NCBI RefSeq assembly: GCF_004114955.1 | Contig: NZ_CP030053.1 | Span: 6,324,001-6,388,000 of the forward strand | Origin: Bradyrhizobium guangzhouense | GTDB taxonomy: Bacteria > Pseudomonadota > Alphaproteobacteria > Rhizobiales > Xanthobacteraceae | Direction of reading: 5' to 3' | Length of the DNA: 64,000 nucleotides | Part shown: positions 26,852 through 37,812 of the stretch, piece after piece | How the letters are laid out: each line of letters starts with the position of its first letter | Numbering within the stretch: the stretch's first letter is position 1 | Notes under the pieces: model-generated | What the model was told of the DNA's origin: nothing | Seen by the model: the letters and a program-made list of their open reading frames with translations, nothing else | Databases searched by the model: none | Program-made: the position numbers and the translations under genes

Positions 26852-28063
26852 ATGCGCGCGCTTCTGGTTTGCCCGACAATTGTTTTGGCGGCTCTGCTCG
26901 CCGGCTCGCCGTATTCCGCTTCAGCCCAGATGAAGCTGTCGCCGAAGGCCGCGGCGCCCGGCGGCACCGAGACGCGCTATTTCACCTCGATCGACGGGCT
27001 GATGGACGGCAACGCCGACGTGATCCTGAAGGAGACGCGGCAGGGCAAGACGGTCACCGCGGCCACACTCGACGTCTGCTATCCCGTGGCGAAGAATTCC
27101 GATCGCAAGGACCGCTTCGTCGTCAATCTCCAGGTTTCCGGCCAGACCTTGACCGGCACGACCACGAGCCTCGGCGCGAAGGCGCCTGTCACGGTCAAGC
27201 TCACGCGCAAGCCCACCGGCGACACCTTCGAGTTCCGCGGCCAGATCGGCATCGGCCAGGCCGTGACCGAGGTCACCTCGCCCGATAATGCCGATCTCAG
27301 CGAGAAGGAATTTCTCGACAACCAGACCACCGACGACGGCATCACGCCGCAGCCGAAGGATTTCACCGAAGTCTCGCCGGAGGCGATCGCGGTCAAGGTC
27401 AAGCTCGATGCCGCGACCGACTTCCTCAAGAGCCTCAAGGGCCAGGATGTCGAGGTGACGCTGGCAAGCCTGACCGTCGGCTGCGACGCGCTGCGCGCCG
27501 GCGAGCAGACCATCAACATGTCGGTCGATCCGGAGCGAGCGGCCGCGCTGCTGGCAAAGTTCAAGGCGATGCCTGGTGTCACCGCCGCCGGCTGGACCGC
27601 CGGACTGGTGGAAATGGACCGCACCATCCGCATTGCCGCCGCCGACTGGCGCGACGGCGACAAGATCAACCGCGACAAGCTCGCAGGCGCAATCGCCGGC
27701 GTGCTCAGCAAGACGCTCGCGGCAAAGCCTGTTACGCAGAGCTTCAGCCCCTCAACCGGCAAGCTCAAGCTGGTGTTCAAGCGGCCGAACCAGGATTTTC
27801 CCGCGCTCGAGCTCACCGACACGATCGAAGTTGCGGGCCTCGTCTCCACCGATAAGCCGGGGACATCGGACAAGCTGATCCTCTGGATCGGCAGCCCCTC
27901 GACCACGACCGCCGACGAGAGCACCGGCGCCAAGCTCAATGTGTCGGACGAGGCCCCGGCCGACGAGGAAGGCGACCAGCCCGACGACGACGGTTCGGTC
28001 GATGCGCTCACCAAGGAGCTGAAGGGCCAGCGTTGGGACGCCGACAAGTCGGTGTGGAAGTAG
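26852..28063 (+). CDS. Secreted hypothetical protein
   Basis: A 403-residue exported protein of no recognised family. A signal peptide (RALLVCPTIVLAALLAGSPYSASA) is followed by a beta-rich region rich in Thr/Val alternation (about 40-250), a helical stretch around 230-290 (DPERAAALLAKFKAMPG), and an acidic C-terminal segment (DEAPADEEGDQPDDDGS) before a short basic end. The ATG at 26852 has TGAGGA about 8 nt upstream; a longer frame begins inside the groEL terminator and is rejected. Confidence 0.8.
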   Translation: MRALLVCPTIVLAALLAGSPYSASAQMKLSPKAAAPGGTETRYFTSIDGLMDGNADVILKETRQGKTVTAATLDVCYPVAKNSDRKDRFVVNLQVSGQTLTGTTTSLGAKAPVTVKLTRKPTGDTFEFRGQIGIGQAVTEVTSPDNADLSEKEFLDNQTTDDGITPQPKDFTEVSPEAIAVKVKLDAATDFLKSLKGQDVEVTLASLTVGCDALRAGEQTINMSVDPERAAALLAKFKAMPGVTAAGWTAGLVEMDRTIRIAAADWRDGDKINRDKLAGAIAGVLSKTLAAKPVTQSFSPSTGKLKLVFKRPNQDFPALELTDTIEVAGLVSTDKPGTSDKLILWIGSPSTTTADESTGAKLNVSDEAPADEEGDQPDDDGSVDALTKELKGQRWDADKSVWK

Positions 28064-28080
28064 AAGCACACACAACTCGC

Positions 28081-28245
28081 TGTCATCGCCCGCGAAGCGG
28101 GCGATCCAGTACTCCGAGACGGCTGTGGTTGAACCGATGGGCTGCGGCGTACTGGATGCCCCGCCTGCCGCCTTCGCTAAAGCTTCGGCGCCCCTGGACC
28201 GCCACCTCGGCGAAGCCTTGGCGTAGCCGGGTCGCGGGGCATGAC
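28081..28245. repeat. Intergenic palindromic repeat, GTCATCGCCCG family
   Basis: TGTCATCGCCCGCGAAGCGGGCGATCCAGTACTCC on the left, GGCGTACTGGATGCCCCGCC and GTCGCGGGGCATGACGG on the right. Located between convergent genes; same family as 3342-3462. Confidence 0.75.
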
Positions 28246-28253
28246 GGAGGGGG

Positions 28254-28652
28254 TTAATTCCCGTTTTCGCGGAAGCGCAGCGTCTTCGGGCCGATCAGCG
28301 TGAGCACCTCACCCTGGCGCTTCCAGGTCTCGACGGCGGCGAGCGCTGCGACGAGATCGTCGTCGGCCTGGGCTTTTGCCGGAGGGCAGGAGCGATCCTG
28401 AATTGCGCCGGGGACGAAGATCACCGTATTGGCGGCCACCGAGAACTGGCCCTTGCCGCCTTTGCACCAGAGCTCGAGCACGACCTCGCCATTGTCACCG
28501 ATCTCGATGTTCGGAATCCGCTTCGAGCCGGGTTGCGGTACGGCTTCCAGCGTCATTTCGGTGCCGAAGGGAAAGCCCTCTTCGGCCCGCGCGACGACGG
28601 ACATCGCAAGCAACGCAGCCGCGGCACATCCCATCTGCTTCAACGACACCAT
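28254..28652 (-). CDS. Secreted META/HslJ-like domain protein
   Basis: A 132-residue periplasmic protein. A signal peptide (MVSLKQMGCAAAALLAMSVVARA) is followed by a small beta domain whose C-terminal half (GQFSVAANTVIFVPGAIQDRSCPPA ... LTLIGPKTLRFREN) resembles the META/HslJ fold of heat-shock lipoproteins and protease-inhibitor-like proteins. Two Cys residues could form a disulphide. The ATG at 28652 has GAGAGG 7 nt upstream; the long frame extending into the permease gene is antisense. Confidence 0.65.
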   Translation of the reverse strand: MVSLKQMGCAAAALLAMSVVARAEEGFPFGTEMTLEAVPQPGSKRIPNIEIGDNGEVVLELWCKGGKGQFSVAANTVIFVPGAIQDRSCPPAKAQADDDLVAALAAVETWKRQGEVLTLIGPKTLRFRENGN

Positions 28653-28733
28653 AACACCTCTCGACCGAACAGATTTTCGGGGTCTTCTATAAGACGGCAA
28701 AGCCTTTGAGAAGGTTCGTCGGCCCAGGACACA

Positions 28734-28766
28734 AAGATCCCCGCGGGACGATCCCGCGGGGATTTT
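28734..28766 (-). terminator. Rho-independent terminator of lldP
   Basis: A 14-bp stem, ATCCCCGCGGGA with its complement TCCCGCGGGGAT around CGA, with A/T runs on both sides, 24 bp after the lldP stop on the minus strand. Confidence 0.88.
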
Positions 28767-28789
28767 GTATCGAAGCCGAACCGTCGCTG

Positions 28790-30454
<1,665 letters not shown>

Positions 30455-30769
30455 GGTCTTCCTCCCCCACGCCTGTTTGCGGCAGGTGGCCCGCGTGGAC
30501 GGCCAGGCCTGCTTGACGTTGCAAGCGATAACCCCCGAGATGGACGCGAATTCCTCGCGAAAGCAGCGGTTCCCACCTGCTCACAAGCTCGCGAAAATCG
30601 GGAGGTCCCCACCCCACGCCGTTATGCCCATGCTAGGGTTGCAAGCTGTGGCTCGCCAACGCAAATTGCAGAACTTGCGACTTTAGTCTAAGCGCGCCCC
30701 TTTTCTGCCATGGCCTCAGCCACTTGGCTTCGGGACCACTGTGAATATCCCCTCAGGAGATCTCCCTCG
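30455..30769. other. Divergent spacer between lldP and ABC exporter
   Basis: A 315-bp region expected to hold both promoters. I see no operator-like palindrome, repeat element or small gene that I can support. Confidence 0.45.
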
Positions 30770-32533
30770 GTGAACAACATCCGCGCCACGCTCGCGATCG
30801 TCTGGCGAATCGCCATCCCCTATTTCCGATCGGAGGACAAATGGGCCGGTCGCGGCCTGCTCGCCGCAGTCGTTGCGATGGAGCTGGCGCTGGTCGCGAT
30901 CAACGTCCTCGTCAGCCAGTGGCAGAACCGGTTTTTCACGGCCATCCAGGAATACAATCTCGCCCGGTTCGTCACGGAGATCTGGATATTCCTCGGCCTC
31001 GCGTCCGTCTTCATCGCGCTCGCCGTCTACAAACTCTATCTGAACCAGTGGCTGCAGATCCGCTGGCGGCAATGGCTGACCAGGCACTATCTCGGCGAAT
31101 GGCTCGACGAGGCCACGCACTATCGCATGCAGCTCACGGGTGACGCCGCCGACAACCCGGACCAGCGCATCACCGAGGACGTCAAGAATTTCGTCGAGCA
31201 AACGCTGGTGATCGGGTTGGGCCTGCTTTCGTCCGTCGTGACGCTGGCCTCGTTCGTCGTGATCCTGTGGGGTCTGTCCAACAAGGCACCACTGCACCTT
31301 TACGGCACCGATATCGTCATCCCCGGTTTTCTGTTTTGGTGCGCGCTGCTGTACGCGGTGCTGGGTACGGCGCTGACGCACTGGATCGGCGCGCCGCTCA
31401 TCAACCTCAATTTCGAGCAGCAGCGCTTTGAGGCCGATTTCCGCTTCAATCTGGTTCGCGTCCGCGAAAACTCCGAGCAAATCGCGCTGCTGAAGGGCGA
31501 AGGTGCCGAGCGCGGCCGCCTGCTGGACCGCTTCGGCTTCGTGATCGGCAATTGGTATGCGATCATGGGACGGACCAAGCGCCTGACCGCTTTCACGGCG
31601 AGCTACAGTCAGGCAGCGGTGATCTTTCCTTATGTGGTGGTGGCTCCGGCTTACTTCGCCAAGAGCATTCAGCTCGGCGACATGATGCAGACCGGCTCGG
31701 CTTTCGGCAGCGTGCAGGATGCACTGTCCTTCTTCGTCTCGGCCTATCGTTCGATCGCCGAATGGCGGGCGATCGTCGCGCGTCTCGACGGCTTCGAGAT
31801 GTCGGTCGACAGCGCGGCAAACCTGCCGGCGCATCAGGCCACGATCGAACTCAAGGCGGCCGGCGGCAGCCGCAATATCGGCCTCGAGAAGCTCTGCGTG
31901 TATCTGCCCAACGGCAAGCCGCTGGTCGCGGCCGACGGCTTCGCCATCCAGACGCCGGAGCGCGTGCTCGTGACCGGGCCGTCGGGCTCCGGCAAGTCGA
32001 CGCTGTTCCGGGCGATTGCCGGCATCTGGCCGTTCGGCACCGGCAGCATCGTCGTCCCCGCCCAGGCGAAGCTGATGATGCTGCCGCAACGCCCCTATTT
32101 CCCGGTCGGCGCGCTCGGTGATGCCGTGATCTATCCGGCAGCACCCGGCGCGTTCCAGGCAAGTCAGATCCGGGACGCGGTCATAGCAGTTGGCCTGCCC
32201 GACCTCGCCGATCGGCTCGGCGAGGATGGGCACTGGAACCGGATGCTGTCGCTCGGCGAGCAGCAGCGCCTGGGGCTCGCCCGCGCGCTGCTGCATGTGC
32301 CGGACTATCTGTTCCTGGACGAGGCCACCGCCTCGCTCGACGAACCGTCGGAGGCTCGCCTCTACCGGCTGCTGGCAGAGAAACTGCCGCAGGCCACCAT
32401 CGTCTCGATCGGCCATCGCTCGACGCTCGATGCCTTCCACACCCGCAAGGTGGCGATGGTCAAGGACGGCGCGGTCCATGTGCTGGGCAAGGACGGCGCT
32501 CCGGTCGAACCGGAGCCGAGCACGGCGCGCTGA
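30770..32533 (+). CDS. YddA/BacA-like ABC transporter, fused permease-ATPase
   Basis: A 587-residue half-transporter of the ABC_membrane_2/SbmA-BacA-like class. Six hydrophobic helices (about 20-330) include QWQNRFFTAIQEYN and the LNQWLQIRWRQWLT signature; the ATPase domain has GPSGSGKST (403-411), LSLGEQQRLGLARALL and YLFLDEATASLD. Members include BacA/BclA peptide importers needed for bacteroid development in legumes, and the functionally unassigned YddA. Which applies here is not decided. The GTG at 30770 is chosen because CAGGAG lies 10 nt upstream; an ATG at 30710 has no site. Confidence 0.85.
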   Translation: MNNIRATLAIVWRIAIPYFRSEDKWAGRGLLAAVVAMELALVAINVLVSQWQNRFFTAIQEYNLARFVTEIWIFLGLASVFIALAVYKLYLNQWLQIRWRQWLTRHYLGEWLDEATHYRMQLTGDAADNPDQRITEDVKNFVEQTLVIGLGLLSSVVTLASFVVILWGLSNKAPLHLYGTDIVIPGFLFWCALLYAVLGTALTHWIGAPLINLNFEQQRFEADFRFNLVRVRENSEQIALLKGEGAERGRLLDRFGFVIGNWYAIMGRTKRLTAFTASYSQAAVIFPYVVVAPAYFAKSIQLGDMMQTGSAFGSVQDALSFFVSAYRSIAEWRAIVARLDGFEMSVDSAANLPAHQATIELKAAGGSRNIGLEKLCVYLPNGKPLVAADGFAIQTPERVLVTGPSGSGKSTLFRAIAGIWPFGTGSIVVPAQAKLMMLPQRPYFPVGALGDAVIYPAAPGAFQASQIRDAVIAVGLPDLADRLGEDGHWNRMLSLGEQQRLGLARALLHVPDYLFLDEATASLDEPSEARLYRLLAEKLPQATIVSIGHRSTLDAFHTRKVAMVKDGAVHVLGKDGAPVEPEPSTAR

Positions 32534-32606
32534 GGGACGCTAGCTAGCCGCGCGCAGGTGGTCGCATCCAAGGGACAGGAGCGGCTTGCGCCCTCGGATC
32601 CTTCCG

Positions 32607-32686
32607 CGTCATTGCGAGCGTAGCGTAGCAATCCGGAGTCTTTCCGCGGAGGGATTCTGGATTGCTTCGCCGCGCTCGCAATGACG
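32607..32686. repeat. Inverted repeat of the CATTGCGAGCG family
   Basis: Left arm CGTCATTGCGAGCG...AGCAATCC, right arm GGATTGCTTCGCCGCGCTCGCAATGACG. A widely seen Bradyrhizobium intergenic element, here between the convergent ABC exporter and porin genes. Confidence 0.75.
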
Positions 32687-32738
32687 GAGTGTGGCGCCCT
32701 GGCGCGGTTCTATCGCTGGCACATCCACCCCAAAACAA

Positions 32739-32766
32739 AAGGGCGGCAGATTGCTCTGCCGCCCTT
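32739..32766 (-). terminator. Rho-independent terminator of the porin gene
   Basis: AAGGGCGGCAGA-TTGC-TCTGCCGCCCTT, followed on the minus strand by TTGTTTTGG. A 12-bp stem 23 bp downstream of the stop. Confidence 0.9.
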
Positions 32767-32788
32767 GTCAGTCAGTCTCGGGACAAAC

Positions 32789-33793
32789 TTACTTCAGGTT
32801 GCTCATCGCGGTCAGGTCGAAGGACAGCTTGGCAATGCCGGCCGCGCCGCACCAGTTGGAGCCCGCGCCGCCCGGGTTGATCGGGGTGACGTTGGTGGTG
32901 CCGGTGGCGTTGAAGGCGCTGGTGAAGGCGTTGCAATCACCCTTGTTCAGGTCGGTGTCGGAGTAACGCAGATCGAGCGTGAACACCTTGTAGGTGAAGC
33001 CGATGCCGATATTCCAGGTGTTGTAGTCCTTGTAGGGAATGCCGTTGGCGAAGACGGTGCCGGCACCGGTGCCGTAGAAGGCATCCGAGGTGCCGAACCA
33101 CTGCCGGCCGAATTCACCCGACGCGTACATGCCGACGCCGGAAGCACCGAACAGCGTGCTGGGCGCCGTGTACTTCGCGGTCAACGACGCATAGTTGCCC
33201 CAAGCACCCGAGTTCAGGAAGTTCGGCGAGTAGAACTCGGTCGCGCCAACCGTGAAGCTGTCGTTGATGGTGTAGTTCACCTTGCCGTAGACTTCGAAGA
33301 AGCTGACGTCCTTCTTCATGACGTTGCCGTCGGCGAGGAAGATGGTCGTGGTGCTGACGGGGCAGACACCGCCGCCGGGGACGCCGCCGGTGAGCACGTT
33401 GTCGGCGCAGCTTCCGCCCGGATACAGGTAGCCCCACACGCCGATGTCGAACGCCCAGGCGCCGAAGGTCGGGCGGATACCGCCGTAGATGTCGATCTCG
33501 GCTGCGGCGCGGTTGGCGAACGAGATGCTCTCACCGGACACGCCGACGTAGAGCTGGAGGTCCTTGGTGACGTTATAGCGCGGCTCGAAATAGGCCGCGA
33601 CCGACGGCTTGTGGTTCGACTGGGTCACGCCGCGGAAGATGTAGTCGTTCATGATCGCGCCGCCGAAGGCGACATCCCAGGGATCGAACGCGGGCACGGG
33701 AGGCGCCTTCATAGCCTTCAAGGGCATGTCTGCCGCGAAAGCCGAACCCGTCACCATTGCCAGCGCCGTTGCCAACAAAGCCACTTTCTTCAT
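32789..33793 (-). CDS. TorF family putative porin
   Basis: A 334-residue outer-membrane protein. Its signal peptide (KKVALLATALAMVTGSAFA) is followed by the Gcw_chp/TorF hallmark AFGGAIMNDYIFRGVTQSNHKPSVAAYFEPRYNV and alternating beta strands to the C-terminus. Possible roles are uptake of small solutes; nothing in the sequence gives the substrate. The ATG at 33793 has GGGGA 9 nt upstream. Its high copy expression is suggested by the strong terminator. Confidence 0.9.
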   Translation of the reverse strand: MKKVALLATALAMVTGSAFAADMPLKAMKAPPVPAFDPWDVAFGGAIMNDYIFRGVTQSNHKPSVAAYFEPRYNVTKDLQLYVGVSGESISFANRAAAEIDIYGGIRPTFGAWAFDIGVWGYLYPGGSCADNVLTGGVPGGGVCPVSTTTIFLADGNVMKKDVSFFEVYGKVNYTINDSFTVGATEFYSPNFLNSGAWGNYASLTAKYTAPSTLFGASGVGMYASGEFGRQWFGTSDAFYGTGAGTVFANGIPYKDYNTWNIGIGFTYKVFTLDLRYSDTDLNKGDCNAFTSAFNATGTTNVTPINPGGAGSNWCGAAGIAKLSFDLTAMSNLK

Positions 33794-34126
33794 TTCGATC
33801 CCCATCACCAAGTTCTAGACCCCGGTCGAGCTCCGGAAGCCCCCCGGGGCACCCGACCTGATTGAAAATTTCGTAACTGAGGCAATCTGGATGGAGGGAC
33901 GCAAAGCGAGAAGCAAAAAACACGAGCATTTGCCGACTTTTTGGGCGTTCTGACGATTCCACGAAAGGTTGTCAGCCGGTGTTGCTTCTTGATCACATTA
34001 TTTTCACGCCAAAGTGCACAGGGGTGGCCGGGATACTACGGAGGACCGAGGCCCCGTGGCGCGCGCGCTACGAATCAGGCGACTCGAAAACGGGCAACCT
34101 CCAGCAGCCCGCGACAGAGATGCAAA
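33794..34126. other. Non-coding region upstream of the porin gene
   Basis: The promoter of the porin gene should lie here. No gene or repeat is supported; the terminator of the H1-like gene begins at 34127. Confidence 0.5.
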
Positions 34127-34154
34127 AAGGCCGCAGCGTCGCCACTGCGGCCTT
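34127..34154 (-). terminator. Terminator of the histone-H1-like gene
   Basis: AAGGCCGCAG-CGTCGCCA-CTGCGGCCTT with TTTTTG following on the minus strand, about 70 bp after the stop. Confidence 0.8.
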
Positions 34155-34224
34155 CCTGTTGTCGATCGCTCGTCCGAGGGGAGGCCTGGTCCGGTGGATC
34201 TGGCCTTTGCCCTAACCCTTGGGC

Positions 34225-34581
34225 CTAACCCTGCCCTTCAGCCGGCGTCGGTTCCGCAGAAGACGAAGGCATCGCCCAGCTTGTCTCAGCGGCAGGCTCC
34301 GGGGCCGGCGTGGCTACCGGGGCCGCCGGCTTCGGCGCGGGAGCTGCCTTCGCCTTCTTCGGTGCCGCTCTCTTTGCAGTCTTCTTGGCGGCCTTCTTCG
34401 GCGCCGCCTTCTTGGCAGCGGCCTTCTTGGCTGTCTTCTTCGGTGCGGCCTTCTTGGCCGATTTCTTCGCTGCCTTCTTGGCCGACTTCTTGGCGGACTT
34501 CTTCTTCGTCGCCTTCTTCGCCGCTACAACCTTCTTGGCCTTTTTAGCCTTCTTGCTTTTCTTCTTGCTCGCTTTCGCCAT
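34225..34581 (-). CDS. Histone H1-like Lys/Ala-rich protein
   Basis: A 118-residue highly basic protein made almost entirely of KKA/KKS/AKK tandem units (about 3-85), then a Pro/Ala/Glu tail (APAPKPAAPVATPAPEPAAE). It resembles AlgP and the Hc1/Hc2 and H1-like nucleoid proteins, which bind DNA non-specifically. The ATG at 34581 has a perfect AGGAGG 7 nt upstream; an ATG at 34608 lacks one. Low-complexity sequence makes homology weak evidence, so the function is inferred from composition only. Confidence 0.8.
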   Translation of the reverse strand: MAKASKKKSKKAKKAKKVVAAKKATKKKSAKKSAKKAAKKSAKKAAPKKTAKKAAAKKAAPKKAAKKTAKRAAPKKAKAAPAPKPAAPVATPAPEPAAETSWAMPSSSAEPTPAEGQG

Positions 34582-34650
34582 CGTGGTCCTCCTGTTGCCG
34601 CCGAACAATGGTCGATCGGGCGCCTTCAGCCGTCACCGCGGGACGAAGGC

Positions 34651-35973
34651 TCAGCTCGACGCATTCAATGCCGGCCGCGACCCGCCCGTAGCCCAATCGA
34701 GAAGCTCAATCGTGTGTACGACCGGAACTGACGTGCCACTGGCAATCTGCACCATGCAGCCGATATTGCCTGCGGCAATCATGTCCGGCTTGACGCTTGC
34801 GATGTTGGCGACCTTGCGATCACGCAACCGGCCCGCAAGCTCGGGCTGGAGAATGTTGTAAGTCCCCGCCGAACCGCAACACAAATGGCTCTCCGGCACA
34901 TCTTTCACCACGAATCCATTCTTGGAAAGCAATTCTTTCGGAAGGCCCGTGATTTTCTGTCCGTGCTGCAACGAACATGCGGAGTGATAGGCGACGACGA
35001 TGTTGTCCTGTTGCGTGCTCGGTGCGAGACCGAGACCAGCGACATATTCGGTGATGTCCTTTGCAAGCGCGGACACCTTCGCCGCGTCGGCCGCAAAGAC
35101 AGCGTCCTCGCGCAACAGATAGCCGTAGTCCTTGATGACGGTGCCGCAGCCTGACGTCGTCACCAGGATGGCGTCGAGCCCTTCGCCGGCGACCTCCTTG
35201 TGCCACGCTGCGACATTGGCGCGGGCGCGCACCAGCGCATCATCGTCGCGGCCGAGGTGATGGGTCAGCGCGCCGCAGCATTGCTCGTCCTTGACCAGCA
35301 CGACCTCGATGCCGTGGCGGGTGAGAAGGCTGATGGCAGCCTGGTTGATGCGCGGCGCCAGCACCTGCTGGGCGCAGCCCTGCAGCAGCGCGACCCGGCC
35401 ACGCTTCTTGCCTGATGCCGCGAACACGCTGCCCGGAAGGGCACCCGGCGCCGGGAGCCGGGCGGGAGCCAGGGCCAGCATCGCCTTGAGGCGCTGGATC
35501 AGGCCTGGCGTGGCCGATGGCCGCGGGGTCGGCAGGAAGACCGCGAGGGGACGGGCCAGCTGCGCCAGCCGCATGCTGATGCGAAACCGTTGCGGGTCCG
35601 GCAGCACGAAGGCCAGCAGGCGGCGCAGCAGCCGCTCGGCGAGCGGGCGCTGATAGCGCTGCTCGATCCTGACACGGGCCTGGTCGACGAGGTGCATGTA
35701 ATTCACCCCGGACGGGCAGGTCGTCATGCAGGCCAGGCACGACAGGCAGCGGTCGACATGCTTGACCACCTCTGACGTCGGCGCCTGGTCCTTCTCCAGC
35801 ATCTCCTTGATCAGGTAGATGCGGCCGCGCGGGCTATCGAGCTCGTCGCCGAGCAGGACATAGGTCGGGCAAGTCGCCGTGCAGAAGCCGCAATGGACGC
35901 AGGCGCGCAGGATCTTGTCGGCTTCCGCGATGTCGGGGTCGGCAAGCTGCGCGAGTGAGAATTCGGTCTTCAT
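34651..35973 (-). CDS. glcF: Glycolate oxidase iron-sulfur subunit
   Basis: A 440-residue subunit passing electrons from the FAD subunit to the quinone pool. Two 4Fe-4S motifs, CVHCGFCTATCP (25-36) and CLSCLACMTTCP (76-87), are followed by two CCG domains (EQCCGAL, HLCCGSA). Its ATG overlaps the glcE stop as ATGA, so the two are coupled. The long open frame upstream to 36366 is the antisense of glcE and is rejected. Confidence 0.95.
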   Translation of the reverse strand: MKTEFSLAQLADPDIAEADKILRACVHCGFCTATCPTYVLLGDELDSPRGRIYLIKEMLEKDQAPTSEVVKHVDRCLSCLACMTTCPSGVNYMHLVDQARVRIEQRYQRPLAERLLRRLLAFVLPDPQRFRISMRLAQLARPLAVFLPTPRPSATPGLIQRLKAMLALAPARLPAPGALPGSVFAASGKKRGRVALLQGCAQQVLAPRINQAAISLLTRHGIEVVLVKDEQCCGALTHHLGRDDDALVRARANVAAWHKEVAGEGLDAILVTTSGCGTVIKDYGYLLREDAVFAADAAKVSALAKDITEYVAGLGLAPSTQQDNIVVAYHSACSLQHGQKITGLPKELLSKNGFVVKDVPESHLCCGSAGTYNILQPELAGRLRDRKVANIASVKPDMIAAGNIGCMVQIASGTSVPVVHTIELLDWATGGSRPALNASS

Positions 35974-37205
35974 GCCGTAGCCCGCCTCAAGCGCCCCCGG
36001 TTCAAGATCGACTTCGGATCGAAGCTGGCGCGGACCCGTTCGCTCAAGGCGGCAACGCCCGGCGCTTGCGGGTGGAACACGTCGACGACGCGCCTGACGT
36101 CCTCGGTTGCCCGGATCAGCGTGGCGTGCCCTCCGACCGCATCGGCGCGCTGGCGCACGGACGGGGCATGCGCATCCGGCTTCGGCGGCAGCGCCGCCCA
36201 GATCAGCCCGCCGCCCCAGTCGTAGATCACATCGCCGCCGGTCTCGCGCGCCAATTGCGCGCCGAGCACCGCCCCCGAGGCCGGCGGACAGACGATGCGC
36301 CACACCGGCCAGTCGCCGAGCGCGCCGCCGGCCGCGAACGGCAGCACGTCGCGGATGGCGGACCACAGCATCGACGAGGCGGCATCCTCGATCAGGGTCG
36401 CGGCGCCGAACGGCGCCAGCAACTCGCGCAAGGAACCGGCGCGATGGCTGGCGGAGGCCGCGATGCCCTCGAGCCGCAACACGGTCACCGCCTCGCCCTG
36501 GCCGGCGATATCGCCAAGCCCGTCAGTCCGGGTCCGGAGCGCCGATTTCGGCAGATGCGCGGCGCCGGAGACGTCGTAGGGGGAGCCGAGAGCCGCAGTC
36601 ATCGCCTTGTTGGCGGCGGCATCATCGAGCCCGCGCAGCAGCAGCGACCGCTCCGCTTCCGGCTTCGGCATCACCTTCAGCGTCACTTCGGTCATCACCG
36701 ACAGCGTGCCCCAGGACCCCGCCAGCAGCTTGCAGAGATCATAGCCGGTGACGTTCTTCACCACCTTGCCGCCGGTCTTGAAGCTGTCGCCGAAGCCGGA
36801 GACCGCATGCGCCCCGAGCAGATGGTCGCGCGCTCCGCCCGCCTTGATCCGGCGCGGGCCGGCGAGACCGGCCGCGATCATGCCGCCGATGGTCCCTGAG
36901 AGCGGCGTGCCGAGCAGCGGCGCCGTGTTGACGGGCTCGAAAGCGAATTGCTGGTTCTTGGCGTCGATCAGCGACAGCACGTCGGCGACCGGCGCGCCGG
37001 CCTGGAGCGTGACGATCAACTCGTTCGGCTCGTAGGAGGTGACGGCATTCAGCGCGGAGACGTCGAGCACGGCGTTGGTCGCCATGGCGTGCCCGATGCT
37101 GCGCATGCTGCCATGACCGATGATCTCGAGCGGCTGCTCATTGGCAATCGCCGCGCGCACCACCTCTTCGACGTCTTTGGCGTCTCTGACCTTGAGCGTA
37201 TCCAC
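35970..37205 (-). CDS. glcE: Glycolate oxidase FAD-binding subunit
   Basis: An 411-residue accessory flavoprotein of the GlcDEF complex, which oxidises glycolate to glyoxylate at the membrane. The FAD-binding signature is present (LEIIGHGSMRSIG, VTLQAGAPVADVL, GTPLSGTIGGMIAAGLAGPRR, KVVKNVTGYDLCKLLAGSWG). The start is uncertain: GTG at 37205 or TTG at 37211, with no strong ribosome binding site. The upstream subunit glcD is about 1.8 kb away, beyond the acyltransferase. Confidence 0.92.
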   Translation of the reverse strand: MDTLKVRDAKDVEEVVRAAIANEQPLEIIGHGSMRSIGHAMATNAVLDVSALNAVTSYEPNELIVTLQAGAPVADVLSLIDAKNQQFAFEPVNTAPLLGTPLSGTIGGMIAAGLAGPRRIKAGGARDHLLGAHAVSGFGDSFKTGGKVVKNVTGYDLCKLLAGSWGTLSVMTEVTLKVMPKPEAERSLLLRGLDDAAANKAMTAALGSPYDVSGAAHLPKSALRTRTDGLGDIAGQGEAVTVLRLEGIAASASHRAGSLRELLAPFGAATLIEDAASSMLWSAIRDVLPFAAGGALGDWPVWRIVCPPASGAVLGAQLARETGGDVIYDWGGGLIWAALPPKPDAHAPSVRQRADAVGGHATLIRATEDVRRVVDVFHPQAPGVAALSERVRASFDPKSILNRGRLRRATA

Positions 37206-37428
37206 GGGCAAAGGCGGTAGCGAAATTCGCGTCCGAAATCAAATATGACGTCGCGCCATCGCCCCTCGCCCGCCCGCGCGGGACCCGCCGCGAGCGACAA
37301 TGACACTTCGATATTAGTCGAATCGTTCACGACATCGACACTTCGATCCGCGGCGAACCAAAGCCGGCGGGCCATCGCTACAAGTCTGCCCCGGTCGCGA
37401 TCGAAACCAACCGATGGAGACAGACATC

Positions 37429-37764
37429 ATGAACCACTATGCCACGCAGAAATCGCTGAGTGATGCCGTCGACGGCGGCGGCCTGCTCGTGGTCGCGCAA
37501 TGGGAGGCAAAGCCTGATGAGGCCGACAAGATCGCAGGGATCCTCGACCGCTTCCTGCCGGAAGCGCAGCGCGAGGAGGGCGTCAAGCTGTTCCTGATCT
37601 CACGGGCGAAGGACAATCCGGCGCAGTTCCTGTTCTATGAGCTGTTCCGCGACGAGGCCGCGTTCAAGGCGCACCAGGAGAGCGCGCATTTCAAGACCTA
37701 CATCGCAGGCCAAGCGCTGCCGCTCTTGGCGAAGCGCGAGCGGGCGCAGTACGGGCTGCTGTAG
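37429..37764 (+). CDS. Antibiotic biosynthesis monooxygenase (ABM) domain protein
   Basis: A 111-residue single ABM-fold protein, the size of quinol monooxygenase YgiN: GGLLVVAQWEAKPDEADKIAGIL, LFLISRAKDNPAQFLFYELFRDEAAFKAHQESAHFK. Such proteins oxidise quinols or aromatic rings without cofactors, often as dimers. The ATG at 37429 has GGAGA 8 nt upstream. It is on the strand opposite to the glc genes, in the spacer between glcE and the acyltransferase. Confidence 0.85.
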   Translation: MNHYATQKSLSDAVDGGGLLVVAQWEAKPDEADKIAGILDRFLPEAQREEGVKLFLISRAKDNPAQFLFYELFRDEAAFKAHQESAHFKTYIAGQALPLLAKRERAQYGLL

Positions 37765-37812
37765 AAGCCAGCTCGCACGCCGCGGTTCGATCCGGACCGC
37801 GGCGTCGTACCA

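Noticed and set aside
37307..37322. TTCGA-N6-TCGAA repeat upstream of the ABM gene
   Set aside because: Short arms and no promoter in register; likely chance in a GC-rich spacer.
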